Below are positions 39,187 to 46,927 of a stretch of 64,000 nt of DNA, piece by piece. The position numbers and the translations under genes are program-made. The stretch comes from Actinomycetes bacterium. GTDB taxonomy: Bacteria; Actinomycetota; Thermoleophilia; Solirubrobacterales; JACPNS01. The number at the start of each line of letters is the position of its first letter. Positions within the stretch are counted from its first letter, which is position 1. The DNA lies in contig JAEYBE010000053.1 in NCBI GenBank assembly GCA_023404495.1, positions 1 to 64,000 on the forward strand. The letters run 5' to 3'. The notes beneath the pieces are model-generated. The model worked only from the letters and a program-made list of their open reading frames with translations, had not been told where the DNA came from and did no database searches.

Positions 39187-41937
39187 TTAGAAGGTCTCTT
39201 CCTCGGCGTACGGGTCGCCGCTGACGGTGGCGGCTGGGTAGCTGTCGCCACCGCCGCTCTCGTAGCCGCCGCCCTTCGGCTTGTTCGTGAACTTGGGGTA
39301 GTGGCCAAGGAACGTCAACTCGACATCGCCGACCGGGCCGTTCCTGTGCTTGGCAAAGATGATGTCCGCGATTCCCGGCCGCTCGGACTCGCCCTTGAGG
39401 TAGTACTCCTCGCGGTAGATGAAGCAGACGACGTCTGCGTCCTGTTCGATCTGGCCGGAGTTGTGAGTGACGATTCCGTCGCCGGTCACCCAATTCGCAG
39501 TCTCGGGCACAGTCAGGTCGTACACGTCGGCTACGCCATCTGGCTCAATCGAAGTCAGAGTGTCCCAGTAGATGTCATTGCTCGCAGCGGCCGTGAGCTC
39601 CGGACTCTCAAGTATCTCAGCGTAGCTTTGAATCGTCGCGCGCGAGGGGGCAAACTTGAAATGCGAAGTTCCCCCGTAGCTGGTTCCTCGTGCTGCGGCC
39701 ATAGCTCGCTGCGAGATCCCGCGTTCTGCCATTCGCTCCCGCACCACAGACCAGATTTCTGAGGGGAGCGTGTCGACATTCGGATTTGAGCGGAGCCCAT
39801 TGGCAATGAGCTCTCGAAGGGACTGCATCTGTGCGCGACGAGGACCCACCGCACCAACTTCCTCGACAAACTTCAGCTGGTCGCGTACGCCGCTAACGAG
39901 AACATGGTGCATCGCACCCGCGGACGTCGAGTTGATCCGCGCAACGATTCCGAGACGTAGCAACAATGCGGCCACGTCAGCTGCGAGTTGTTCGCTCGAC
40001 GTCGAGTAAGCGACGCGAGAAATCCTCCGGCCATCCGCACGCTCGCCCACCCAGATGGATCCGTCGGTCGCCCAGAGATTCTTCAGCAGGACCGCGATCG
40101 CCGCGTCCGACAGTCGAAACGCGTCGATCGGGATTCGCTTTTCGAACGAACGCTGATTGAAGATGCCGAGCTCGCGGAACCAAGCATTGACTCCAGCCGG
40201 CCGCCAGCGGGTTCCATTGCCGGAAATCAGAAGTTGGTGCCAGTTTGGGCGATGGTCGTAGCGCCTGACATTGCAGCCGAACTCCGAGGTTGCAGCGTGA
40301 GCAACGATTTCGCTGTTCTCCTCGGTCGCGCTTGTGAAACGCATTGGCTGGCCTGAGAGGTAGCTCCCGTCACCGATCATTTGCCCCAGCAGCTCAATAC
40401 GGGACTCGCGCCAATCGACGGTTTCACTTGGTGCTGGCATCCGCCTGGCAATCGCCAACCGATCTCCGACAGAGAGTTCGGAAACCCGGCGCCACCCACT
40501 GCCGCTGAGTAGCCGATGTTCAGCAGTCGCGCGGATCTGTCGGCCAGACGCGTAGCTGAGCTTGAAGACGGGTCTCGCGCCGACCTTCCACACCTTGTCC
40601 GATCTCGCGATCGCGGTCATTCCCTCGGGAGAAGTTGTCACAACCTCCGGGGTCGAGCCGACGAGGTCCTCGATCGGTATCCGCCGGCCGTCAGAGAGCG
40701 CAACCAGCGTGTCTCCAGTCACGCATTCGCGAAGGTCCGCAAGCTGCGGACGCGGCGGCTGGCGGCTCTCGACGGCGCGTGAGAGCTGCGAGACGGCGAT
40801 CACCGGGACGTCGAGCTCGCGGGCGAGGATCTTCAGGCCTCGGCTCATCTGGGCGACCTGCTCGACGCGGCTGTCGCGGCCGTCGTTGGCGCGCAGCAGC
40901 TGGAGGTAGTCGACGATGATCAGGCCGAGTCCGGTCTTGCCGGTCTGCTCGTTCGGCGTTCCGAGGTAACGGCCATGCAATCGCCGGGCCTTCGCGCGCA
41001 GCTCGGTGATGTTGATGTCCGATGAATCATCGATCCAGATCGGTGCCTGGTCGAATTCCTGGGCGGCCGAGAGCACCTTTGGCCAGTCGGTCTTCTTGAT
41101 CTGGCCCTTGCGCATCGCGTCTCCGGAGATCTTCGCCTGAGAAGAAATGAAGCGCTGCGAGAGTTCGGTCTTGGACATTTCCATCGAGAAGATCGCGACG
41201 GGATAGCCCTTGAGCGCGGCGTTCTCGGCGATGTTCGTGACCAGCGCTGACTTGCCCATTGCCGGGCGCGCGGCGACGATGATCAGGTTCCCGCCCTGGA
41301 GTCCGCCGGTCAGCTCATCGATGTCGCGGAAACCAGTCGGCGTTCCAGTGACCGTGCTGCCGTGCAGCGCTTGCTGCTCGAGCTGATCGATCTGGTCGTG
41401 CAGGATCGAGGCGAGTTGCACGAGCTCGCCGCTGTGCGTGTCTTGGGCGACCTCGAAGACAAGCTGCTGCGCACGCTCGACGATCTGCTGCGGGTCGCCT
41501 TCGCGGTCGCTGACTGCAGCCTGGATGTCGTGGCTGGCCTGGATCAGGCCACGCAGCAAGGCGTTCTCCTTGACGATCTGCGCGTACTGCTTGGTGTTGC
41601 CGATCGCCGGGATCCGCGTGACCAGCGTTTCGATGTAGTCCTTGCCGCCGGCTTCCTCGAGCTTGCCGCTCTCGGTCAAGCGATTCGCGACGGTCAGCGT
41701 GTCGATCGGCTCACTGTCGGCGTTGAGGTCCATCATCGCCCGGAAGACCAGGCGATTGCGCGGGCGGTAGAAGTCGTCGGGGCGCAGGTGGACGTCGACC
41801 GTGATCGTGTCGAACCACCGGTCGGCGAGCATGATCGCGCCAAGGACTGAGGCTTCGGCCTCCTCGTCGTGCGGCGGCGCGCCTGACGCGGCCATCAGGC
41901 CGTTGCCGTTTGCCGGACTTGTTGCCGGCTCAGCCAC
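39187..41937 (-). CDS. dnaB: Replicative DNA helicase DnaB, with in-frame intein
   Basis: The 916-residue precursor comprises an N-extein of 404 residues, an intein of 422 and a C-extein of 90, giving a mature DnaB of 494. The extein has the DnaB N-terminal domain (PPHDEEAEASVLGAIML), Walker A ARPAMGKSALVTNIAE, Walker B LIIVDYLQLL and the QLSRAVESR motif. The insertion lies at LADLRE / SGQIEQDADVV, a catalytic-core site in DnaB where inteins recur. The rplI gene precedes it, and the DnaI-like loader follows. Confidence 0.96.
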   Translation of the reverse strand: MAEPATSPANGNGLMAASGAPPHDEEAEASVLGAIMLADRWFDTITVDVHLRPDDFYRPRNRLVFRAMMDLNADSEPIDTLTVANRLTESGKLEEAGGKDYIETLVTRIPAIGNTKQYAQIVKENALLRGLIQASHDIQAAVSDREGDPQQIVERAQQLVFEVAQDTHSGELVQLASILHDQIDQLEQQALHGSTVTGTPTGFRDIDELTGGLQGGNLIIVAARPAMGKSALVTNIAENAALKGYPVAIFSMEMSKTELSQRFISSQAKISGDAMRKGQIKKTDWPKVLSAAQEFDQAPIWIDDSSDINITELRAKARRLHGRYLGTPNEQTGKTGLGLIIVDYLQLLRANDGRDSRVEQVAQMSRGLKILARELDVPVIAVSQLSRAVESRQPPRPQLADLRECVTGDTLVALSDGRRIPIEDLVGSTPEVVTTSPEGMTAIARSDKVWKVGARPVFKLSYASGRQIRATAEHRLLSGSGWRRVSELSVGDRLAIARRMPAPSETVDWRESRIELLGQMIGDGSYLSGQPMRFTSATEENSEIVAHAATSEFGCNVRRYDHRPNWHQLLISGNGTRWRPAGVNAWFRELGIFNQRSFEKRIPIDAFRLSDAAIAVLLKNLWATDGSIWVGERADGRRISRVAYSTSSEQLAADVAALLLRLGIVARINSTSAGAMHHVLVSGVRDQLKFVEEVGAVGPRRAQMQSLRELIANGLRSNPNVDTLPSEIWSVVRERMAERGISQRAMAAARGTSYGGTSHFKFAPSRATIQSYAEILESPELTAAASNDIYWDTLTSIEPDGVADVYDLTVPETANWVTGDGIVTHNSGQIEQDADVVCFIYREEYYLKGESERPGIADIIFAKHRNGPVGDVELTFLGHYPKFTNKPKGGGYESGGGDSYPAATVSGDPYAEEETF
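39460..40725 (-). mobile_element. DnaB intein with LAGLIDADG homing endonuclease (422 residues)
   Basis: Boundaries: Cys1 codon 40723-40725 starts CVTGDTLVALSDGRRIP (block A); block B is IRATAEHRLL; blocks F/G are DVYDLTVPETANWVTGDGIV ending His-Asn (39460-39465), followed by Ser of the C-extein. Two LAGLIDADG-like motifs, LLGQMIGDG and LKNLWATDG, indicate an endonuclease with probable active-site Asp residues. The C-terminal part contains a helix-turn-helix-like ISQRAMAAARGTSYGG segment. All splicing residues are present, so splicing should be functional. Confidence 0.95.
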
Positions 41938-41962
41938 GCCGCATCACCGCGGCCACAGCCGC

Positions 41963-42424
41963 TTACTCCTTCGAGTCTTTGGCAGAGACGATCGTCTTCA
42001 CGTCGGCGGTCACACCGTCGTGGACATCGACCGTGATCGTGTAGGTGCCGACTTCGCGGATCGGCTCGGCGATGTGGACGTCCTTGCGGTCCAGGCGGAT
42101 GCCGCGGGCGTCCTTGATCGCTTCGACGATCTCTTTCGGCGTGACCGAACCGAACAGGCGACCCTCGGGGCCGGCCTCTTCTTCGATCGTGAGCACGGTC
42201 TTGCCGAGTAGTGCGGCGATGTCGGTCGCCTTCTCCGCGCGCTCGATGGCGGCCTGCTCAGCCTCTTCCATCAGACGCTTGGCCTGCTCCACCGTCTTGG
42301 CGTTGGCCGTCGCGGCAAGCTGCCGCGGAGCCAGGAAGTTGCGCAGGTAGCCGGGAGCGACTTCGACGACGTCGCCCTTCTCGCCGAGATTCTCGACGTC
42401 CTGCAGAAGGATCGCCTGGGCCAT
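41963..42424 (-). CDS. rplI: 50S ribosomal protein L9
   Basis: The 153-residue L9 begins with the family start MAQAILLQDVENLGEKGDVV and GYLRNFLAPRQLAATA, followed by the long connecting helix and the C-terminal domain (GRLFGSVTPKEIVEAIKDA). It overlaps the rpsR stop by one base, so the genes are coupled in the order ssb-rpsR-rplI-dnaB. Confidence 0.96.
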   Translation of the reverse strand: MAQAILLQDVENLGEKGDVVEVAPGYLRNFLAPRQLAATANAKTVEQAKRLMEEAEQAAIERAEKATDIAALLGKTVLTIEEEAGPEGRLFGSVTPKEIVEAIKDARGIRLDRKDVHIAEPIREVGTYTITVDVHDGVTADVKTIVSAKDSKE

Positions 42425-42708
42425 TACTGCTTGGCCCCCGGACGACCCTCGGCCACGTACGGCAGCAACGCGATCTCGCGGGCGCGCTTGACGGCGCGGG
42501 CGATCTGCGTCTGGTGACGACGGCAGCTGCCGGTGTTGCCGCGGCCCTTGAGCTTGCCGCGCTCGCTCACGAAGCGGCGCAGGGACTCGACGTCCTTGTA
42601 GTCGATCTGGTCGACCTTGTTCTGGCAGAGCGAGCAGGACTTGCGGCGTCCACCGCGGCTGTCGCGGCGGTCGCGCTTGGACGCTGTGCGTGGCTTGGGC
42701 TTGGGCAT
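42424..42708 (-). CDS. rpsR: 30S ribosomal protein S18 (cysteine-containing form)
   Basis: This 94-residue S18 has the CSLC...CRRH zinc-ribbon-like pattern, KVDQIDYKDVESLRRFVSER and the RNA-binding end RQ-like QIARAVKRAREIALLPYV. Zinc-binding C+ forms of S18 are known. The N-terminus is an extra basic tail (PKPKPRTASKRDRRDSRGG). It lies between ssb and rplI. Confidence 0.95.
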   Translation of the reverse strand: MPKPKPRTASKRDRRDSRGGRRKSCSLCQNKVDQIDYKDVESLRRFVSERGKLKGRGNTGSCRRHQTQIARAVKRAREIALLPYVAEGRPGAKQ

Positions 42709-42846
42709 TTTGACGTTCTGATCCTTTGGTTACGGCCTGAAAAACCGCCGAGACCGGTCGCGGGGGTCACCCGCGCCGGGCTCTCATTGGTGCGTAAGTT
42801 GGTCTCCCGCGTTAGAGGTACCAACGGCCCGCAGGCCAAACGGTCT

Positions 42847-43329
42847 CTAGAACGGAATGTCGTCCTCGGACGGCGCGCCACTGGGCGCTGCACCGACAGG
42901 CTGAAAATCAGACTGGTCGACCGGACCACCGGTTTGACCGGCGCCCGCCGACGGCGCGAAGCCGCCGCCATTTCCACCGGAAGACGCTTCATCGCGGCCT
43001 CCAAGGAACTGGACAGTGTCGGCGATTATATCGACGGTTTGGCGCTTGTTTCCGTCTTTGTCGGTCCACTCACGCCAGTCGAGTCGCCCGTCGATTGCGA
43101 CCGGACGGCCCTTGGAGAGGTACTTCTCGGCGTTTTCGCCTTGAGCGCCCCAGACCTTGACGTTGAAGTAGTTGGGCTTGTCAACCCACTGACCGGACTC
43201 GTTGTCCTTGCGGCGGCCGTTGACCGCGACGCGAAGATCGCAGACGGCGGTGCCGGAGGGCAGGTGGTTTAGCTGAGGATCGGCGGTGAGGTTGCCGGTG
43301 ACCGTGACGCGGTTGATGTTCTGAGCCAT
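42847..43329 (-). CDS. ssb: Single-stranded DNA-binding protein
   Basis: The 160-residue SSB has the OB-fold start NINRVTVTGNLTADPQLNHL, the WGAQGENAEKYLSKG region, and WREWTDKDGNKRQTVDIIA. The Gly-rich linker ends in the acidic tip EDDIPF, which recruits partners. The start is ATG 43329, with AAAGGA upstream; the frame is open further upstream without SSB similarity. It lies upstream of rpsR, as in many bacteria, but rpsF is separated by an opposed gene. Confidence 0.96.
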   Translation of the reverse strand: MAQNINRVTVTGNLTADPQLNHLPSGTAVCDLRVAVNGRRKDNESGQWVDKPNYFNVKVWGAQGENAEKYLSKGRPVAIDGRLDWREWTDKDGNKRQTVDIIADTVQFLGGRDEASSGGNGGGFAPSAGAGQTGGPVDQSDFQPVGAAPSGAPSEDDIPF

Positions 43330-43363
43330 GGTGTTTTCCTTTCGTGCTGTGATGTGGGTGCCG

Positions 43364-43380
43364 GACCGGGTGGCCCGGTC
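43364..43380. promoter_or_regulatory. Hairpin in the ssb leader region
   Basis: GACCGGG and CCCGGTC pair perfectly around a three-base loop, about 35 bases upstream of the ssb ATG. It could be an RNA element in the ssb leader or a DNA operator. Confidence 0.4.
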
Positions 43381-43549
43381 ATTCAGTTGCAATGACCATG
43401 TTTAGCGCCTCGATGACCCCGCGTGGGCGAGGAGGCGCGATGTTTTACGGAAACTAGGCTGAATTGTTTGCCAGCCGAGTGGACCGTATGAGAATCGTTG
43501 CATTTGGTCCGGACGGAACATTTGTTCGCATGGCTGCCGCGGGTGCCTG

Positions 43550-43555
43550 TATCGT
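43550..43555 (+). promoter_or_regulatory. -10 TATCGT of a probable leaderless transcript
   Basis: TATCGT is seven bases before the ATG at 43563. This spacing supports 43563 as the start of the opposed gene. Confidence 0.4.
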
Positions 43556-43562
43556 CGCCCTG

Positions 43563-44294
43563 ATGCCCGAACCCGGCGTGCTCGAATACAAACTGTTTGA
43601 CGGAGCCTGCATCGTCGACACGTTTGTCGAGGCACCACCTGAGCGCGCCGCCGAGGCCTTCGGCGAGGCAGTCAAGCTCGCAGAGAACGGCAAACCGATC
43701 GAGGGCGTCGACCGCAGCGCGGTTCGCTTCTACTCCGCAAGCTGGCCCGGTGTCAGCTGGTCGGTGATCGAAACTGTTGGTGGCGAAGATGCCGAGGCGG
43801 ACTACATCCTCACGATGTTGCGTCAGGCCGCGGCTGCGCTCGAGGGCAACGTGCTCACCCTCCCTGCGGCCTACGAGAACGGGCTGGGACTGGCGCGAGA
43901 CGCCGCACGCGCCCTGAATGCGCGGGCGATGGTCGTTTGGGGGAGCGATGAGTGGAACTCGCTGGGTGGCGGCGCGCAATTCGATCCCGCCGGTGAGGTC
44001 ATCAGGGCCTGCAACATCGCCGACCCGAGCGGGATAGCCAAGGCGCTCGCCGACCGCGAGTCGATGGATGACCCTGACGCTGAATTCGAGGACGACGAGG
44101 ACTTCGACGAGGACGAGTCAGCCTTGTTCGTCTACTCCCCTGGCGCTCCGCTTGCAAAGCAGACGGTTGACGCGCTCGAGTACATCGACGGCTGGCTCAA
44201 GCAGTGCGGCATTCCGCAGCCGGAGATGCCGCCGTCACTGCTTGACGCAGCCGCCGGCTACTTCGGTGAAGTCTGGGGTGCGCGGCCCAAGTAG
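43563..44294 (+). CDS. Hypothetical protein between rpsF and ssb, opposite strand
   Basis: I do not recognise the family. The 243-residue protein starts MPEPGVLEYKLFDGACIVDT and has an acidic run (DDPDAEFEDDEDFDEDES, about residues 168-185). There is no signal peptide or membrane segment. The frame is open to an ATG at 43488 and TTG 43464, but the -10-like TATCGT seven bases before 43563 and the nature of the upstream residues favour 43563. It interrupts the usual rpsF-ssb-rpsR-rplI order in antisense orientation. Confidence 0.7.
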   Translation: MPEPGVLEYKLFDGACIVDTFVEAPPERAAEAFGEAVKLAENGKPIEGVDRSAVRFYSASWPGVSWSVIETVGGEDAEADYILTMLRQAAAALEGNVLTLPAAYENGLGLARDAARALNARAMVVWGSDEWNSLGGGAQFDPAGEVIRACNIADPSGIAKALADRESMDDPDAEFEDDEDFDEDESALFVYSPGAPLAKQTVDALEYIDGWLKQCGIPQPEMPPSLLDAAAGYFGEVWGARPK

Positions 44295-44306
44295 CCGCGC
44301 GGGAAG

Positions 44307-44834
44307 CTACTCAGCCGGAGCGTCCGCAGAGGCCTCTTCGGCCTCAGGTGCGGATTCGGCGGCAGCTGCCTCTTCGGCAGCGGGTGCGTCTTCAGCGGGC
44401 TCATCCGCAGTCGCCTCAGCAGCTGCCTCAACCGGAGCAGCGGGTGCCTCTTCGTCGAGCTCGGCGGTTGCCTGGGCCTCGCGCGGCGGACGCTCGTAGG
44501 TGCGCTCCTCGCGCTTGAAGAGCGGCGGACTCTCGGGAATGTCGCCCTCGGTCTCGGCCTCGAAAATACGGAAGCGCAGCACGCCCTCGGTGAGCTTCAG
44601 TGCGCGATCGAGCGTGGCGATCGACTGCGGCTCGGTCTCAAAGCGAAAGATGCTGTAGTCGGCCTCGCCGTGGTGGTCGATCTCGTAGGGAAGCTGGCGC
44701 ACGCCCCAGCTCTTGGTGGCCTTGACCTCGCCGTGCTGGGCGAGCAGCGCTTGGGCGTCGTTGACGATCTTCGTGCGGGTGTCGGTCGGCGCGTCGGCGT
44801 CGAGCATCACGACCAGTTCATACGAGTTGGGCAT
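44307..44834 (-). CDS. rpsF: 30S ribosomal protein S6 with acidic C-terminal extension
   Basis: S6 pairs with S18 in the small subunit. Residues 1-100 are standard (MPNSYELVVMLDADAPTDT; WGVRQLPYEIDHHGEADYSI; LRFRIFEAE). A tail of about 70 residues, almost only Ala, Glu, Pro and Asp, extends the normal length to 175. Acidic or Glu-rich S6 tails occur in other bacteria, sometimes added by RimK; here a long one is encoded. The gene is oriented with ssb-rpsR but is separated from them by an antisense gene. Confidence 0.95.
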   Translation of the reverse strand: MPNSYELVVMLDADAPTDTRTKIVNDAQALLAQHGEVKATKSWGVRQLPYEIDHHGEADYSIFRFETEPQSIATLDRALKLTEGVLRFRIFEAETEGDIPESPPLFKREERTYERPPREAQATAELDEEAPAAPVEAAAEATADEPAEDAPAAEEAAAAESAPEAEEASADAPAE

Positions 44835-44944
44835 CTAAAAGCTTCTCTGAAATAGGGATCTTGGGTGCTTGCTTCTGCGCTGCGGGAGAAAAAAATTCGC
44901 GCGCAGGGGGGTAAACGTTAGCCGCTCAAACCATTAACGGGGCG

Positions 44945-45340
44945 ATGAACACTGAATCGCCCTTTGAGCAACCAATCAAGTACACGCACCGCGTGCGCTG
45001 GGGGAACGTGGCGCTCGCGCTGATCGCCCTTGCCGCCGTGACTGGCGCGGTGCTGCTCCCGTCCGGATCGCCGGCGTCAAGACCAGAGGAACTTGATGCG
45101 ATCGCGGTCGATGCGCCGACGGCTCCCGCAGAAGTCCCGGCCGAGCAACGCCTAACGAGGCCCGCGCCAACGACCCGAAAGCGAACGGCCAATCGTCGCG
45201 CGCGGACGACCCGTCGCAAGCGCCGGGCTGCGGCTGAGACCGGTCAGGTGGCACGACCTGCGCGAGTGCCGGCTCCGCCGGCTCGCCCCGCAATCCAACC
45301 AACCACGCTCCCGTCCGCAGACCGCGAGTTCGGGCTATGA
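44945..45340 (+). CDS. Small single-pass membrane protein with basic tail
   Basis: This 131-residue protein has a cytoplasmic N-terminus, one transmembrane segment (VALALIALAAVTGAVLLPSG, about 20-40) and a long Pro/Ala tail with a very basic stretch (TRKRTANRRARTTRRKRR). I do not recognise a family. Its stop overlaps an ATG in the frame of the next secreted-protein gene, which suggests a shared operon. Confidence 0.6.
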   Translation: MNTESPFEQPIKYTHRVRWGNVALALIALAAVTGAVLLPSGSPASRPEELDAIAVDAPTAPAEVPAEQRLTRPAPTTRKRTANRRARTTRRKRRAAAETGQVARPARVPAPPARPAIQPTTLPSADREFGL

Positions 45341-45366
45341 GCCGCCGCCGGCGGCAGGAGAAGACA

Positions 45367-46920
45367 ATGAGAAAGTCACTCGCCCTGATTGCCCTTGCGA
45401 TCGCACTTTGTATTGGTGCCAGCCCAGCCGGCGCCCGCGAGTACGTCGTTCACACCTGCAAGTTGCCTGATGGCACCGCCGCACCGACCGACGGCTGGAA
45501 GGCCAACGGTTCGGCGCCGTACATGTGGTTCGACGATGCCTGCGCTCGCGGCGGGGCATTGACCGCAGGTCTCGCTGGAATCGCACAACCAGCCAACAGT
45601 TCGGCGATCGGGTGGGGCTTCTCCTCCGGCGATGCGACGATCCGTGGCTATCGGATCGTGCGCTCAGGCACGCCGCGGGGATTCAACGGCGGCGCAAGCA
45701 TGCTCGTCTACAGCGCCGACGCGCAGAACACCACGGGGACCGGCAGACAGATCGACTACTGCGCGGCGTATCGCGGATGCGCAGGCATCGCCGGCCTGCT
45801 CGCCAGATCGGTGCCGGCGATTCCAACCGACTCGCGGGCTTGGTACTTCACGATCGTTTGCGGCGGCGGCGCGGGGGAGCAGTGCGGACTCGCGCCAGGA
45901 GCTAGCGACTTCGGCAGCCTGCGGATCGATCAGGCGAGCTTCACGCTCGACGACCCGGAGCAGCCAGGTGCTCAGAACATCGAGGGCGCGCTGGCTCGCG
46001 AGGGAGCGGCGTTTGGCGAACTCCGTCTGGTTGCGACCGACCGAATCAGTGGCGTTCGGCGGGCCGTCGCCGAAATCGACGGGGCTGAGGTTGCGACTGC
46101 GACGCCGGAGGGAAGCGGGAGCCAGTGCTCTGAGATCCGCCAGTCGGCGCTGCCCGACTTCACCCACCGACGGCCCTGTCCCGAGCGGGCTCAGCTGGCG
46201 CTTGTGGTTCCCAGGTCTGCCGTCCTGCCGGGCACGCACACATTGCGCGTGCGGGTCTTCGATGCAGCCGGCAACGCGACCACCGTCGTCGGTCCGCGCG
46301 AAGTGTCCGTCGGGACGCTGACGGGGAGATCCGCCTCCGGCTTCGCTGCCGATGGCGCGGAGAACCTCACCGCCAACTACGGCAGGCGCCTGCGTATCGG
46401 TGGGGTGCTGCTCGGAAGTAGCGGTGAACCACTGCAGGCAGCTCAGGTCGACGTCGCCATGCTGTCACCTGCCGCGTCACGCCCGAAACGGCAAATGCGG
46501 ATCCTCACCGACGCGGCAGGTCGATACGCGGTGAGCTTTCGGGCGACTTCAAGCCGTTCGATCACGCTCACCCACGCGGCGACCGGCTCAACTCTCGCCC
46601 ACCGCCTGACCGTACGCTCGCGTGTGCGGCTCGCGGCCGCAGCCGGCCGAGTGCGCCCACTCGGACGAATGCGCCTCCGCGGGTCGATCCAGACCGAGCG
46701 CACGAAGAAGGGTGCGAGCGTCGCGATCAAGGTCAAGAGCGGCCGTGCGTGGAAGACGATCGGCGTGGCTCGCGCGAGCCAGTCTGGCCGATTCAGTTTC
46801 GCCTATAAGTTTCGACGTACCCGCAGTGCTCGCTTCATCTTCCGGGCGGTTGTGCTGCGCTCCAGCGACCTTGCAGTTTCGCCACGAGCGTCTAACGCGG
46901 TGCGAGTGCGTGTTGGCTAG
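45367..46920 (+). CDS. Large secreted protein with Ig-like/carboxypeptidase-regulatory-like C-terminus
   Basis: The 517-residue protein has a Sec signal peptide (MRKSLALIALAIALCIGASP, cleaved after AGA). Residues about 28-200 form a cysteine-containing domain of unknown type (pairs such as CKLPDG, DDACARG, CAAYRGCAG), followed by an Ig-like region (RVFDAAGNATTVVGPREVSV) and a beta-rich end with a carboxypeptidase-regulatory-like repeat (DVAMLSPA, GRYAVSFRATSSRSITL). Function unknown, perhaps surface adhesion. I prefer the ATG at 45367 (AGGAGA upstream) to 45337. Confidence 0.75.
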   Translation: MRKSLALIALAIALCIGASPAGAREYVVHTCKLPDGTAAPTDGWKANGSAPYMWFDDACARGGALTAGLAGIAQPANSSAIGWGFSSGDATIRGYRIVRSGTPRGFNGGASMLVYSADAQNTTGTGRQIDYCAAYRGCAGIAGLLARSVPAIPTDSRAWYFTIVCGGGAGEQCGLAPGASDFGSLRIDQASFTLDDPEQPGAQNIEGALAREGAAFGELRLVATDRISGVRRAVAEIDGAEVATATPEGSGSQCSEIRQSALPDFTHRRPCPERAQLALVVPRSAVLPGTHTLRVRVFDAAGNATTVVGPREVSVGTLTGRSASGFAADGAENLTANYGRRLRIGGVLLGSSGEPLQAAQVDVAMLSPAASRPKRQMRILTDAAGRYAVSFRATSSRSITLTHAATGSTLAHRLTVRSRVRLAAAAGRVRPLGRMRLRGSIQTERTKKGASVAIKVKSGRAWKTIGVARASQSGRFSFAYKFRRTRSARFIFRAVVLRSSDLAVSPRASNAVRVRVG

Positions 46921-46927
46921 GCGCGGA

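Noticed and set aside
43464..43562. Upstream starts (TTG 43464, ATG 43488) for the gene between rpsF and ssb
   Set aside because: The -10-like TATCGT seven bases before 43563 and the unconvincing upstream residues favour the later start, but the case is not closed.
44835..44944. S6:S18-binding leader upstream of rpsF
   Set aside because: I see a CTGCG/CGCAG stem, but not the conserved bulge needed to support it.
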